Assembly: GCA_937960895.1 (NCBI GenBank)
Contig: CALCJD010000076.1
Coordinates: 1-55,162, forward strand
DNA: 55,162 nucleotides
From: an uncultured Spartobacteria bacterium
GTDB lineage: Bacteria; Verrucomicrobiota; Verrucomicrobiia; Chthoniobacterales; Terrimicrobiaceae
Direction of reading: 5' to 3'
Shown here: positions 8,484-17,380 of the stretch, one piece after another
Layout of the letters: each line of letters begins with the position of its first letter
How positions within the stretch are numbered: position 1 is the stretch's first letter
Notes under the pieces: model-generated
The model's input: the letters and a program-made list of their open reading frames with translations, nothing else
Told to the model about the DNA's origin: nothing
The model's database searches: none
Position numbers and translations under genes: made by a program

Positions 8484-9181
8484 GTGCGCCGGATTTTTCG
8501 GTTGTGATTCCGCTCTACAACGAGGCGCAGAACGTGCCCGTGCTGCAGGCGGAGATCCGGACCGCCCTGGCGGGGCGCCATTACGAACTCATCCTGGTCG
8601 ATGACGGTTCGACGGACGCCACCGCGGAGGCCGTGGAACGGGGCCCCGGCGTGCGTCTGTTGCGTTTTGCGCAAAATGCCGGACAAAGCGCCGCCATGCT
8701 GGCCGGCATGCGGGCGGCCACGGCGCCGGTGATTGTGTTGTTGGACGGCGACCTGCAGAACGACCCCGCCGACATTCCGCGCCTGCTCGACGCCCTGGCC
8801 GGCGGGGCCGATCTGGTGTGCGGTTTCCGGGCCAAACGGCAGGACAGTCCGATGAAAAAAATCACCAGCCGGGTGGCCAACTTCGTGCGCAGCCGCTTTG
8901 TGGGCGACGGCGTGCGCGATACGGGGTGTACGCTGAAGGCGATGCGCCGCGAATGTGTGTCCGCGCTGGTGCCTTTCAAGGGCGTGCACCGTTTCATCCC
9001 GGCCCTGATCAAAAGCGCCGGCTTCCGTGTCGCGGAAATTCCGGTCCATCACCGTCCCCGCCGCTTCGGGTCCAGCAAATACGGCCTGGGCAACCGCGCG
9101 GTGCGCGCGACGCTCGACATGCTGGGCGTCCGCTGGCTGCAAGCGCGGAGGCTGGATTACGTGCTGCGCGACGAATCCTGA
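8480..9181 (+). CDS. GT2 polyprenyl-phosphate glycosyltransferase (DPM/ArnC-like)
   Basis: A 233-residue family 2 glycosyltransferase starting at GTG. FSVVIPLYNEAQNVPVL, then ILVDDGSTDAT and LDGDLQNDPADIPRL, are the nucleotide-sugar and metal-binding motifs of dolichyl- or undecaprenyl-phosphate sugar synthases. RFGSSKYGL near residue 195 is also characteristic. It has no C-terminal membrane pair, unlike ArnC, so it resembles soluble DPM1-type enzymes. It probably loads the carrier lipid that the upstream ArnT-like enzyme uses. Its start overlaps the upstream stop (8480-8483). Confidence 0.9.
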   Translation: MSAPDFSVVIPLYNEAQNVPVLQAEIRTALAGRHYELILVDDGSTDATAEAVERGPGVRLLRFAQNAGQSAAMLAGMRAATAPVIVLLDGDLQNDPADIPRLLDALAGGADLVCGFRAKRQDSPMKKITSRVANFVRSRFVGDGVRDTGCTLKAMRRECVSALVPFKGVHRFIPALIKSAGFRVAEIPVHHRPRRFGSSKYGLGNRAVRATLDMLGVRWLQARRLDYVLRDES

Positions 9182-9187
9182 CGCGTC

Positions 9188-9766
9188 ATGCCCTACGCGC
9201 TTTCCTTTATCCTGGGAATTTTCAGCATGGGGTTTCAGTTGCTCGGCTCGCGGCTGCTGAGCCCGTGGTTCGGATCGTCGATCATCGTCTGGGCGTTTCT
9301 CATTTCGGCCTTTCTGGTGGCTTTCAGCCTCGGCTCGATCTGCGGTGGCTGGCTGGTGCGGTTTCCGGACGGACCTCGGAGACGCGGTGTGATCGGGGTG
9401 GGGGTGGTGGCGGTGACGGGCTTTGCCGTCAACGCGCTGTCGGCCTCCGCGTTTCTCGACTGGCTGGATGAACGCTCCGCCCCGCTGATGGTCGCGCTCA
9501 GTCTGGCGTGCGGGCTGCTTTTCCTTCCCCCGGTGGCCGCCCTTGCGGCCTTCACGCCGGTGTTGGTGCAGGCCGCGCACGACCGGGGACATGCCGCCGG
9601 ATTTGCCTCCGGCCTGATTTATTGCGTGAGCACCCTCGGAAACATCGCCGGGATCATGCTCACGGCCTTCGTTTTGATTCCGAACCTTCCCGTCAGCGCG
9701 CTTCTCTGGATCTGGACGGCCGCCGTGGCCGCGTCTTCCGTATGGGTCATGCGATGCGTGCGCTGA
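9188..9766 (+). pseudogene. Membrane half of a split spermidine-synthase-like protein
   Basis: A 192-residue protein with about six membrane segments. It matches the N-terminal transporter-like half of the fused 'MFS/spermidine synthase' family: GSRLLSPWFGSS, FLVAFSLGSICGGWL, and the late GLIYCVSTLGNIAGI...LIPNLPVSALL segment. It ends in a TGA at 9764, where the normal fused protein would continue into one more helix and the synthase domain. That continuation is present in another frame from 9754. Removing one copy of the 5-bp tandem repeat at 9749-9758 restores a single frame of about 482 residues. I therefore call it the first piece of a broken, or deliberately split, gene. Confidence 0.65.
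9749..9758 (+). repeat. 5-bp tandem duplication ATGCG-ATGCG at a frameshift
   Basis: Two adjacent copies of ATGCG lie exactly where the membrane half and the synthase half lose a common frame. With one copy the reading is ...WVMRALILLLLVGG..., a continuous protein. With two, the first frame stops at 9766 and the second copy supplies the ATG of the downstream frame. Confidence 0.8.
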
Positions 9767-10641
9767 TTCTTCTTCTGCTGGTCGGCGGACTCGCGGGCTG
9801 CGGGGATCGCACTCCCGGCGCGTCCCCGGATGGCCCCGCCCGGTTCCGGGTGGAGCGCGAATCGCTTTACAATCAGATCCTCATCGAGCGGGACGGCAAC
9901 ATTGTGGAACTGCGTTTTCGCCGCGGCCGGAAGGTGCCCCGGCAGACGGCGGTGGACCTGACCGATCCGGAACGGCTGGTGATTCCCTACACCCGGACCA
10001 TGCTGGTCGGAGCCCTGGTGCAGCCGGCACCCCGGCGGGTTTTGCAGCTCGGTTTGGGCGGCGGGGCGCTGAATCGCTACCTTCGCCGGGTGATGCCGGA
10101 GGTGTTTCTCCAGACGGCGGAAATCGACGCCACCGTGCGCGACATGGCGGTGGAGTTCATGGGATACCGCCCGGATGACCGGGACGTGGTGGTCATTGAG
10201 GACGCCCGAACCTTTGTTCGCCGGAACGACGCCCCCTGGGACTGGATTCTCGTCGATGCGTACACCGGAGGCAGCGTGCCGCCCCATTTGAAGACGCGGG
10301 AATTTTACGAACTGCTGAGGTCGCGCCTCGCGCCGGGCGGCGCCGTGGTTTTGAATCTGCACCGGGGAAGCCGGCTTTTCGCCAGCGATCAGGCCACGCT
10401 GCGCGCCGTGTTCCCGCAGGTGGAGATGTTTGACGTGCCGGGGACGGGAAATGTCGTGGCTCTGGCCTGCGAAGGAGCGCCAGGGGATCTGCGGGCGGCC
10501 GACCTGTCCCGCTTTGCGGGCTCCCTGCGCGAACATCTCGAACAGGCCCTCAAGAACCACCTCGGCCCCGCCGCCACGGAGGCCGTGGTGCTCACCGACG
10601 ACTACGCCCCCACCGAGTTCCTGCAACAACAGCGACCGTAA
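9754..10641 (+). CDS. Spermidine-synthase-like domain protein (second half of the split gene)
   Basis: A 295-residue protein with a Rossmann aminopropyltransferase/methyltransferase domain: LQLGLGGGALNRYL (co-substrate loop), TAEIDATV, VVIEDARTFV, and WILVDAYTGGSVPPHLKTRE, which is the 'DAFSGDSIPxHLLTRE'-type motif of the fused SpeE-like family. The N-terminus read alone, MRALILLLLVGGLAGCG, looks like a lipoprotein signal with lipobox LAGC. That would place the synthase domain in the periplasm, which is unlikely for such a fold. It is better explained as the last helix of the original fused protein. Whether it is translated separately by coupling (13-bp overlap) or is a gene remnant is open. 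Confidence 0.7.
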   Translation: MRALILLLLVGGLAGCGDRTPGASPDGPARFRVERESLYNQILIERDGNIVELRFRRGRKVPRQTAVDLTDPERLVIPYTRTMLVGALVQPAPRRVLQLGLGGGALNRYLRRVMPEVFLQTAEIDATVRDMAVEFMGYRPDDRDVVVIEDARTFVRRNDAPWDWILVDAYTGGSVPPHLKTREFYELLRSRLAPGGAVVLNLHRGSRLFASDQATLRAVFPQVEMFDVPGTGNVVALACEGAPGDLRAADLSRFAGSLREHLEQALKNHLGPAATEAVVLTDDYAPTEFLQQQRP

Positions 10642-10747
10642 AGGGCCCCGGCACCGTCCTTCCGCAGTTTTTCACTCCGGGAGCCCCCATTTCCGCGCGT
10701 TTTTTCTTTGGAATTTGCCGGCGGCTGCGGATACTACAGGGCTCCAC

Positions 10748-12046
10748 ATGTCTCGATCCATCGGCATAGGTCTGGCAGGTTTTGGCACGGTCGGCGCAGG
10801 GGTTTACAAAAATCTCGCCCGAAATGGCGACCTGCTCGGTCAGCGTCTCGGTGCACGTTTTGACGTGCGGCGCATCGCCGTGCGCGATGCCCGCAAGGTG
10901 CGCTCCGTGGAGGCGCCGGCGGAGCTTTTCACGCAGAATCTCGGCGATCTGATCAACGACGAAAACATCCGCGTCGTGGTGGAACTGATGGGAGGCATCG
11001 AGACGCCCCTGGCCTTCGTGAAAAAGGCCATCCAGGCCGGGAAGATCGTCGTCACCGGCAACAAGGCCCTGCTGGCGGAGCATGGACAGGAGATTTTCCA
11101 CCTGGCCCGCGAACACCGCGTTCCGGTTTTTTACGAGGCGGCCGTGGCGGGCGGCATCCCCATCATCAAGGTCGTCCGGGAGGCCTTCATCGGAAACCGC
11201 TTTGAGAGCATCCACGGCATCCTGAACGGCACCAGCAATTACATCCTGTCCCGCATGACCGATACGGGCATGGATTTTGCCGCGGCGCTCGCGGAGGCCC
11301 AGCAGTTGGGCTATGCCGAGGCGGATCCCACCCTCGACATCAATGGCTGGGACGCCGCGCACAAGGCGATCATCCTCGCTTCGCTGGCCTACGGGTTCTG
11401 GCTGGACCCGGCGAAGATCTCCGTTTCGGGCATCGACAAGGTCACCGCGGCCGACATCCGTTTTGCCGACGAACTCGGCTACCGCATCAAACTCATCGCC
11501 ACGATCAAGGCCGGACCGGACAATCAGATCGAGGTGCGCGTATGCCCCACGCTTATTCCCAAAACGCACGTGCTGGCGTCGGTCAACGGGGCCTTCAATG
11601 CCATCCTGGTGCGCGGCGATGTGGTGGGCGAATCGCTCTTTTACGGTCGCGGCGCCGGACAGGATCCCACCGCCAGCTCGGTGCTGGCCGACCTCGCGGA
11701 GGCGGCCGTCGCGCTGCAGAGTCCGCGGGCCTGCGTCGGATTCACCGCGCACGATCTCTACGGCAAATGCCTCCCGGTGGGCGCCTCGGTGTCCAAATAC
11801 TACCTGCGCCTCTCCGTCGAGGATCGTCCCGGCGTGCTGGCGCAGATTGCGGGTGCGCTGGGCGAGGCGGGCATCGGCATCCTGTCCGTCATCCAGCCCG
11901 AGGGACAGGAGGAAAACGCCGTGCCGCTTGTTTTGATGATCCACGACGCCGCCTTCGAGGCCATGAACAAGGCCCTGGAACGCCTTGCCGCCCTCAGCTG
12001 CGTCAAAGCCAGTCCCATTCTCCTCCACGTCGAATCCTTCTCCTGA
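10748..12046 (+). CDS. hom: Homoserine dehydrogenase
   Basis: A 432-residue NAD(P)-dependent oxidoreductase that converts aspartate semialdehyde to homoserine. The Rossmann loop GLAGFGTVGAGVYKNL begins near residue 8. The catalytic region has GILNGTSNYILSRM and AEADPTLDINGWDAAHK. A C-terminal ACT domain starts with YYLRLSVEDRPGVLAQIAGAL (about residue 355), which points to feedback control by threonine. The ATG at 10748 is chosen because it starts the Rossmann fold directly; the frame is open upstream. It is the first gene of hom-thrC-lysC and overlaps thrC by one base (TGATG). No riboswitch or leader peptide is visible in the 106 bp upstream. Confidence 0.95.
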   Translation: MSRSIGIGLAGFGTVGAGVYKNLARNGDLLGQRLGARFDVRRIAVRDARKVRSVEAPAELFTQNLGDLINDENIRVVVELMGGIETPLAFVKKAIQAGKIVVTGNKALLAEHGQEIFHLAREHRVPVFYEAAVAGGIPIIKVVREAFIGNRFESIHGILNGTSNYILSRMTDTGMDFAAALAEAQQLGYAEADPTLDINGWDAAHKAIILASLAYGFWLDPAKISVSGIDKVTAADIRFADELGYRIKLIATIKAGPDNQIEVRVCPTLIPKTHVLASVNGAFNAILVRGDVVGESLFYGRGAGQDPTASSVLADLAEAAVALQSPRACVGFTAHDLYGKCLPVGASVSKYYLRLSVEDRPGVLAQIAGALGEAGIGILSVIQPEGQEENAVPLVLMIHDAAFEAMNKALERLAALSCVKASPILLHVESFS

Positions 12047-13101
12047 TGTCCGGCCCTCTTCATGATCGCGGTGTCATTCACCGCTACCGCCAGTATCTTC
12101 CGGTCACGGAGGATACCCCCGTCATTTCCCTCAGCGAGGGATCCACGCCGTTGATCCATTCGCCCCGCCTCAGCGAACGTGCCCACGCGGATGTGTTCAT
12201 CAAATACGAGGGTCTGAACCCCACCGGGTCGTTCAAGGACCGGGGCATGACCATGGCCATTTCGAAGGCGGTCGAGCAGGGGGCGCGCACCGTCATTTGC
12301 GCCTCCACCGGCAACACCTCCGCCTCGGCCGCGGCTTACGCCGCCCGCGCCGGCGTCCAGTGTGCGGTGCTCCTGCCCGCCGGAAAAATCGCCACCGGCA
12401 AACTCGTCCAGGCCTACCTGTATGGCGCCAAGGTCATCGCCATCCGGGGCAACTTCGACGACGCCCTGCGGCTGGTCCGCGAACTGGGCGGACTCAAGGA
12501 TTTTGCCATCGTCAATTCCATCAATCCCGACCGCATCGAGGGCCAGAAGACCGCGTCGTTCGAGATCATCGAGGAACTCGGCGAGGCGCCCGACATGCAC
12601 ATCCTGCCCGTCGGCAATGCCGGCAACATTACGGCCTACTGGAAGGGGTATTGCGAATTTTTCGCCCTCGGCAAGGCCGGGGTGCGTCCGCGCATGATGG
12701 GATTCCAGGCGGCGGGATCCGCCCCCCTCGTTCTCAACCGCGTCGTGGAACAGCCCAACACCGTGGCCACCGCCATCCGCATCGGCAATCCGGCGAGCTG
12801 GCAGGGCGCCCGTCAGGCCCTGGACGAAAGCGGCGGCGCCATTGACAGCGTGACCGACGAGGAAATTCTCGCCGCCCAGCGCTGGCTCGCCTCCCACGAA
12901 GGCATCTTTGTCGAACCCGCCAGCGCCGCCTCGGTGGCCGGACTCTTCAAACTCGGAAAACTGAACGTCCGCCGCGTGGTCCTCACCGTGACCGGCCATG
13001 GACTCAAGGATCCCGACACGGCCATGACCACCGGGGATTACCGTCCGATTGATGCGGATGCCGAGCTCAACGCCGTGCGGGAGGTTCTCGAGAATTCCTG
13101 A
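12046..13101 (+). CDS. thrC: Threonine synthase
   Basis: A 351-residue PLP enzyme that turns O-phosphohomoserine into threonine. PTGSFKDRGM carries the PLP lysine (about residue 64). CASTGNTSASAAAYAARAG and LPVGNAGNITAYWKGY are phosphate- and cofactor-binding loops of the short ThrC class (Bacillus/Thermus type), not the long E. coli form. It starts on the last base of the hom stop codon and lies 4 bp before lysC, so all three are probably made from one transcript. Confidence 0.94.
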   Translation: MSGPLHDRGVIHRYRQYLPVTEDTPVISLSEGSTPLIHSPRLSERAHADVFIKYEGLNPTGSFKDRGMTMAISKAVEQGARTVICASTGNTSASAAAYAARAGVQCAVLLPAGKIATGKLVQAYLYGAKVIAIRGNFDDALRLVRELGGLKDFAIVNSINPDRIEGQKTASFEIIEELGEAPDMHILPVGNAGNITAYWKGYCEFFALGKAGVRPRMMGFQAAGSAPLVLNRVVEQPNTVATAIRIGNPASWQGARQALDESGGAIDSVTDEEILAAQRWLASHEGIFVEPASAASVAGLFKLGKLNVRRVVLTVTGHGLKDPDTAMTTGDYRPIDADAELNAVREVLENS

Positions 13102-13105
13102 TCCC

Positions 13106-14329
13106 ATGAGTTATCTTGTCGTCCAAAAATACGGAGGCACCTCCGTCGGGTCTCCCGAGCGCATCCTCAATGTCGCCCGGCGCGCCTACGAAACCCAGCA
13201 GTCCGGCAAGTCCGTGGTCGTGGTCGTTTCCGCGATGTCCGGCGTCACCGACAGCCTGATCAAGCTGGCCAAACAGGTTTCCCCGCGTCCCACCGAACGC
13301 GAGATGGATGTGCTGCTCGCCACCGGCGAACAGACCACCATCGCGCTGGCCGCCATGGCCATCAATTCCCTCGGCGGCAAGGCCATCTCCCTCACCGGCG
13401 CCCAGGCGGGCATCATCACCGACGGACTGCACACCAAGGCCAAGATCGCCAACATTTCCCCGCGCCAGATCCGCAAATATCTCGCGGACGGTTTCATCTG
13501 CATCGTGGCGGGTTTCCAGGGCCAGACCCTGCAGGGGGACATCACCACGCTGGGCCGCGGCGGCAGCGACCTCACCGCCATCGCCATCGCGGCGGCGCTC
13601 AAAGCCGACATGTGCGAGATCTACACCGACGTCGACGGCGTCTACACCTGCGATCCCCGCATCGTGCCGAACGCCCGCAAGATCGACGTCATCGCCTACG
13701 AGGAGATGCTGGAAATGGCCAGTTCCGGCTCAAAGGTGATGCAGTCGCGCTCCGTCGAGTTTGCCAAAAAATTCAAAGTCCCCTTCGAAGTTCGCAGCAG
13801 TTTTAACAACAACCGAGGAACCATCGTGAAAGAAGAAACGCCCGGACTGGAAAACGTCGTTGTGCGCGGCGTGTCCGTTGAACGCAACCAGGCCAAGGTC
13901 ACCATCACCAACGTGCCCGACCGCCCCGGCGCCGCCTCCGCCATTTTTCTCGCCCTTGCCGAGGCGGGGGTCGTCATCGACGTCATCGTGCAAAATGTCT
14001 CCGTCAGCGGTGCGACCGACATCTCGTTCACCATGAACAAGGACGAGTTGGAGAAGATGGGCGCCACCCTCGACCGTGTGGTCAGGGAAATCGGCGCCGG
14101 CGAAATCGTCAAACGCGACGGCATCGCCAAGCTCAGCGTGGTGGGCATCGGCATGCGCTCGCATTCGGGTGTCGCCGCCCGGCTCTTCGAAGCCCTCGGA
14201 AAGGGCGGGGTGAACATCCAGATGATCTCCACCTCGGAAATCAAGATCGCCGTCATCATCGACGAGGAAAAAATCGTCGAGGCCGCCAATCTCGCCCACG
14301 AGGCCTTCGGTCTGGGTCAGGCGTCCTGA
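13106..14329 (+). CDS. lysC: Aspartate kinase
   Basis: A 407-residue single-function aspartokinase, the first enzyme of the aspartate family. The N-terminus VVQKYGGTSVGSPERI carries the KYGG-S catalytic motif. GRGGSDLTAIAIAAAL and EIYTDVDGVYTCDPRIVP are nucleotide- and substrate-binding segments. Two ACT domains fill the last roughly 140 residues (from about 265), so allosteric inhibition by lysine and/or threonine is expected. It is not fused to homoserine dehydrogenase, unlike ThrA. It is the last gene of its operon, followed by a strong terminator. Confidence 0.95.
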   Translation: MSYLVVQKYGGTSVGSPERILNVARRAYETQQSGKSVVVVVSAMSGVTDSLIKLAKQVSPRPTEREMDVLLATGEQTTIALAAMAINSLGGKAISLTGAQAGIITDGLHTKAKIANISPRQIRKYLADGFICIVAGFQGQTLQGDITTLGRGGSDLTAIAIAAALKADMCEIYTDVDGVYTCDPRIVPNARKIDVIAYEEMLEMASSGSKVMQSRSVEFAKKFKVPFEVRSSFNNNRGTIVKEETPGLENVVVRGVSVERNQAKVTITNVPDRPGAASAIFLALAEAGVVIDVIVQNVSVSGATDISFTMNKDELEKMGATLDRVVREIGAGEIVKRDGIAKLSVVGIGMRSHSGVAARLFEALGKGGVNIQMISTSEIKIAVIIDEEKIVEAANLAHEAFGLGQAS

Positions 14330-14341
14330 AGATTCCACAAG

Positions 14342-14371
14342 GAGGCGGCCGCAGGGCCGCCTCTTTTTTTT
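14342..14371 (+). terminator. Strong rho-independent terminator after lysC
   Basis: A perfect 9-bp GC-rich stem, GAGGCGGCC (14342-14350) with GGCCGCCTC (14355-14363), closes a GCAG tetraloop and runs into eight T residues (14364-14371). It lies 12 bp after the lysC stop and closes the hom-thrC-lysC operon. Confidence 0.95.
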
Positions 14372-14471
14372 GCCGCCGGCCCGCCGGATCGGCGGCCGTC
14401 CGTCGTTTCAATAATGTTCCCATTGTGTTGCCCTGTTCCGGGCGCACTCCTTGGGGGAATTGTTCGCTTCC

Positions 14472-16802
14472 ATGAACGCGAACATTCCCACTCGGATTGT
14501 GGAAGACCACAGGGGCCTGCGCAGTTCGGTCGCCACGGCGGAACTGCTCGAAATGGAGGAACGCCATGTCTGTTTGCGTACGCATACGCGGCTGGAGATC
14601 GCGAAAAAGGTTTCCTCGGCGGATCCGGAGATGGCGGCGTGGCGGGATCGGCTGGCGGACCAACCGCCCGTTGGGGGAACGTTGCGCCTCGATGTGATTT
14701 CGCCCCGGGTGGTGCGGGTGCGTTACGCCGAAGCCGCGGATGTCCCTGAAAATTCCACGCCGATGCGGGTCGGGACCGTCGATCCCGGGGAGAAGCCGGA
14801 GATTTCCGCCGACGAAAAGGGCGTTTCGATCCGCACCGCGCATCTGCGGTGCCGCATGGAATTTTCCCCGTTTCAGATGACGGTGTGCGACGGCAACGGG
14901 ACGGTGCTCACGACGGTCGGCGGCAGGGAGAAGAATTTTTTCGCCCAGTGGGATTCGCTCAACACCGGGCTCATTCAGCAGGACGGACATTTTCTGGCCA
15001 CGGAAAACTTTTCGCTGGCCCCAGGAGAAGCGGTTTATGGTTTTGGCGAGAAGTTCCTCAAACTCGACAAGACCGGGCAGACGATCGACCTGGATACCGA
15101 GGACGCCCTCGGAGTGACCACGCCGCGCAGCTACAAGAACGTTCCGTTTTTTGTCACCACCGCGGGGTACGGAGTCTATTTCAACCACTCGAGCCGCATA
15201 ACCTTCTGGGTGGGGAGCCGGAGTGCGGCGGACATCCAGGTCGCGGTGGACGATCCGTTTCTCGATTATTTTCTGATCGCGGGATCCCTCAGGGAGGTGT
15301 TGAAAAGTTATACCGGTTTGACGGGAACCCCGGCGGTGCCGCCGGCCTGGACCTTCGGATACTGGCAGAGCAAAATCAGTTACCAGTCCGCGGCGGAAGT
15401 CCTGGAGATTGCCCGGGAGCTGCGGGCGCGCGGGGTCCCCTGCGACGTGATCCACCTCGACACGTTCTGGTTCAAGGAGGATTGGTACTGCGACCTCGAG
15501 TTCGATCCCGGGCGGTTTCCCGATCCGGAGGCCTTTTTCAGGGAACTGCGCGAGCTCGGTTTCCGGGTTTCCTTGTGGCAATTGCCCTACATCCCGGAGG
15601 GTTCGGCGTATTTCGAGGAGGTGAAGGCCGTGGACGGTTTTGTGAAGAATCCGGACGGGACGATGTACGATTCCAAAATGTGCTTCACGCCCGGGTTCAA
15701 GGGACGGGTGGGTGTGCTCGACTTCACCAATCCGCGCGCGGTGGAGGTTTATCAAAACCGGATCCGCCGGTTGCTCGAGATGGGCGCGGGGGTGATCAAG
15801 ACGGATTTCGGGGAGGCCGCTCCCGTGGACGGCGTCTATCACGACGGAACCCCGGGACACCGCATGCACAATCTGTATCCCCTTTTGTACAACAGGGCGG
15901 CTTTCGAGGTTACGGAAAAGACCACCGGGGAAGGGGTGGTCTGGGCGCGCTCGGCCTGGGCGGGCAGTCAGCGCTATCCTCTGCACTGGGGCGGTGACAA
16001 CAGTCCGAATTTTCACAACATCATTCCGCAGTTGGCCGGGGGACTGTCGCTGGGCCTGTGCGGTTTTCCGTTCTGGAGCCAGGACATCGGCGGTTTTTGC
16101 GGAACAACCGACGACCTCCTCCTGATTCGCTGGATGCAATTCGGAATGTTCCTCTCGCATTCGCGAATCCATGGTTTTGGGGATCGCGAGCTTTACAAGT
16201 TTTCGCCCGAAACATTCATGCATTGCCGGGACATCATTCGGCTGCGCTATGCGCTTTTGCCCTACATCATCGGCAGCGCGGAAAAGTCCGCCCGCCAATC
16301 GCTGCCGATGGCGCGCGCCCTGGTGATTGAATTCCAGGACGACCCGACCACCTGGACGATCGGCGATCAATACCTTTTCGGGGAGAGTCTGCTCGTGGCG
16401 CCGATCTTTGCGCCCGACGGCACGCGCCGCATCTATCTGCCGGAGGGGCGGTGGACGTGTTGGTGGACGGGAACCGTCGAACCGGGCCGCCGCTGGATCC
16501 GGCGAACCGCTCCGCTTTCGCAGATTCCCCTCTATCTCAGGGAGGGAGCCGTTGTGCCCATGCAGGAGGTCATGAATTTTGTCGGGGAACGTCCGCTCTC
16601 CCGTCTGGAGGTGGTCCTCGCCCCGCACCGTCACCCCGGCGGCCGGACGGAGCTGCCGGTCGTCCTCAACGGACAGCCGGGGCGGCTGTGTTACGAATTC
16701 GACGGAAGCCGGCACCGCCTTTCCTACGAAGGACCCGCCATCGAATTGACGGCCCGCTGGGCTTCGAAGGAATTCGACGACCCGATGGAAATTTCCGCCT
16801 GA
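14472..16802 (+). CDS. Glycoside hydrolase family 31 (alpha-xylosidase/alpha-glucosidase)
   Basis: A 776-residue enzyme close to YicI-type alpha-xylosidases. The nucleophile region is GVIKTDFGE (Asp about 445) and the acid/base is in HWGGDN (Asp about 509). A galactose-mutarotase-like N-terminal domain (with VYGFGEKFLKLDKTGQ), a TIM barrel with WQSKISY and a C-terminal beta domain are all present. No signal peptide is seen, so it is probably cytoplasmic, acting on imported xyloglucan- or isoprimeverose-like sugars. ATG 14472 is preferred over an in-frame TTG at 14451. It is flanked by a terminator and is not in an obvious sugar-use operon. Confidence 0.9.
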   Translation: MNANIPTRIVEDHRGLRSSVATAELLEMEERHVCLRTHTRLEIAKKVSSADPEMAAWRDRLADQPPVGGTLRLDVISPRVVRVRYAEAADVPENSTPMRVGTVDPGEKPEISADEKGVSIRTAHLRCRMEFSPFQMTVCDGNGTVLTTVGGREKNFFAQWDSLNTGLIQQDGHFLATENFSLAPGEAVYGFGEKFLKLDKTGQTIDLDTEDALGVTTPRSYKNVPFFVTTAGYGVYFNHSSRITFWVGSRSAADIQVAVDDPFLDYFLIAGSLREVLKSYTGLTGTPAVPPAWTFGYWQSKISYQSAAEVLEIARELRARGVPCDVIHLDTFWFKEDWYCDLEFDPGRFPDPEAFFRELRELGFRVSLWQLPYIPEGSAYFEEVKAVDGFVKNPDGTMYDSKMCFTPGFKGRVGVLDFTNPRAVEVYQNRIRRLLEMGAGVIKTDFGEAAPVDGVYHDGTPGHRMHNLYPLLYNRAAFEVTEKTTGEGVVWARSAWAGSQRYPLHWGGDNSPNFHNIIPQLAGGLSLGLCGFPFWSQDIGGFCGTTDDLLLIRWMQFGMFLSHSRIHGFGDRELYKFSPETFMHCRDIIRLRYALLPYIIGSAEKSARQSLPMARALVIEFQDDPTTWTIGDQYLFGESLLVAPIFAPDGTRRIYLPEGRWTCWWTGTVEPGRRWIRRTAPLSQIPLYLREGAVVPMQEVMNFVGERPLSRLEVVLAPHRHPGGRTELPVVLNGQPGRLCYEFDGSRHRLSYEGPAIELTARWASKEFDDPMEISA

Positions 16803-17003
16803 CCCGGCCCCCAGGGGACGCCTCCTGACGCCGACCCCTGCGCTTGCGATTTCCGTCTTCCGTTTTTTTCCACGTCTCCCTGTCCTCGTTTGCGGGCGGC
16901 TGAATCGGTTTCCGCCGCGCCGGAAGGGTCCGGCGTCAAGAAACAGTCGGCATCCGCCAAGTTCGGGTGAGCCACCGAAGGTTCCCCGGCGTAGGGTTCA
17001 TGT

Positions 17004-17010
17004 GGAGGTG
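17004..17010 (+). promoter_or_regulatory. Ribosome binding site deciding the start at 17015
   Basis: GGAGGTG lies four bases before ATG 17015. An in-frame GTG further upstream (16967) lacks such a site, so the shorter start is chosen for the 3-TM protein. The rest of the stretch from 16803 shows nothing recognisable. Confidence 0.6.
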
Positions 17011-17014
17011 GAAG

Positions 17015-17371
17015 ATGAAACTGGACGCCCACAAGAACATTCGGACGGTGGAAGCCCTCCTGGGGGAGGAGGATGATCTGGGCGGTTATGCCTATGCGAT
17101 CGCCCTGTTGCAGTTTGCTGCAATGGCCCTGGGCTACATGGCCGTGATCACCCTCGACAAGGTGGAGGGGGGAGGAAACGGCCTGTCCAAAATCGCCGGC
17201 GTCCTGGCCGACGCCGGACTGTGGCTGCTGCTGATTCCCCTCGGGTGGTATGTCGGCGCCATGATTGTGATGCGGGCGTGCCCTCCGAAAACGGCCCAGC
17301 AGATCATCGCCTGGTCGGGCAGCCTGCTGGCCGTCGTGATTGTCGTGCTCATGGTGCTTTCGGTATTCTGA
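17015..17371 (+). CDS. Three-helix membrane protein of unknown function, ATPase neighbour
   Basis: A 118-residue protein with a short acidic N-terminus (LLGEEDD) and three hydrophobic segments (about residues 28-46, 66-88 and 98-118). I recognise no family. Its stop is 9 bp before the P-type ATPase start on the same strand, so the two are very likely co-transcribed. That makes it a candidate partner or modulator of the metal pump. It has few metal ligands of its own: a single Cys in MRACPPK and one His. Confidence 0.62.
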   Translation: MKLDAHKNIRTVEALLGEEDDLGGYAYAIALLQFAAMALGYMAVITLDKVEGGGNGLSKIAGVLADAGLWLLLIPLGWYVGAMIVMRACPPKTAQQIIAWSGSLLAVVIVVLMVLSVF

Positions 17372-17380
17372 TGGCACGGC

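Noticed and set aside
10642..10747. Threonine or SAM riboswitch, or leader peptide, before hom
   Set aside because: No conserved riboswitch core, Thr-codon run with alternative hairpins, or T-box was seen in the 106 bp.
14256..16715. Long antisense open frame across the GH31 gene
   Set aside because: The sense frame has the complete GH31 fold and catalytic residues; the antisense translation is Arg/Pro/His-rich and has no domain. High GC makes such frames common. The same applies opposite the ArnT-like, RND and dnaK genes.
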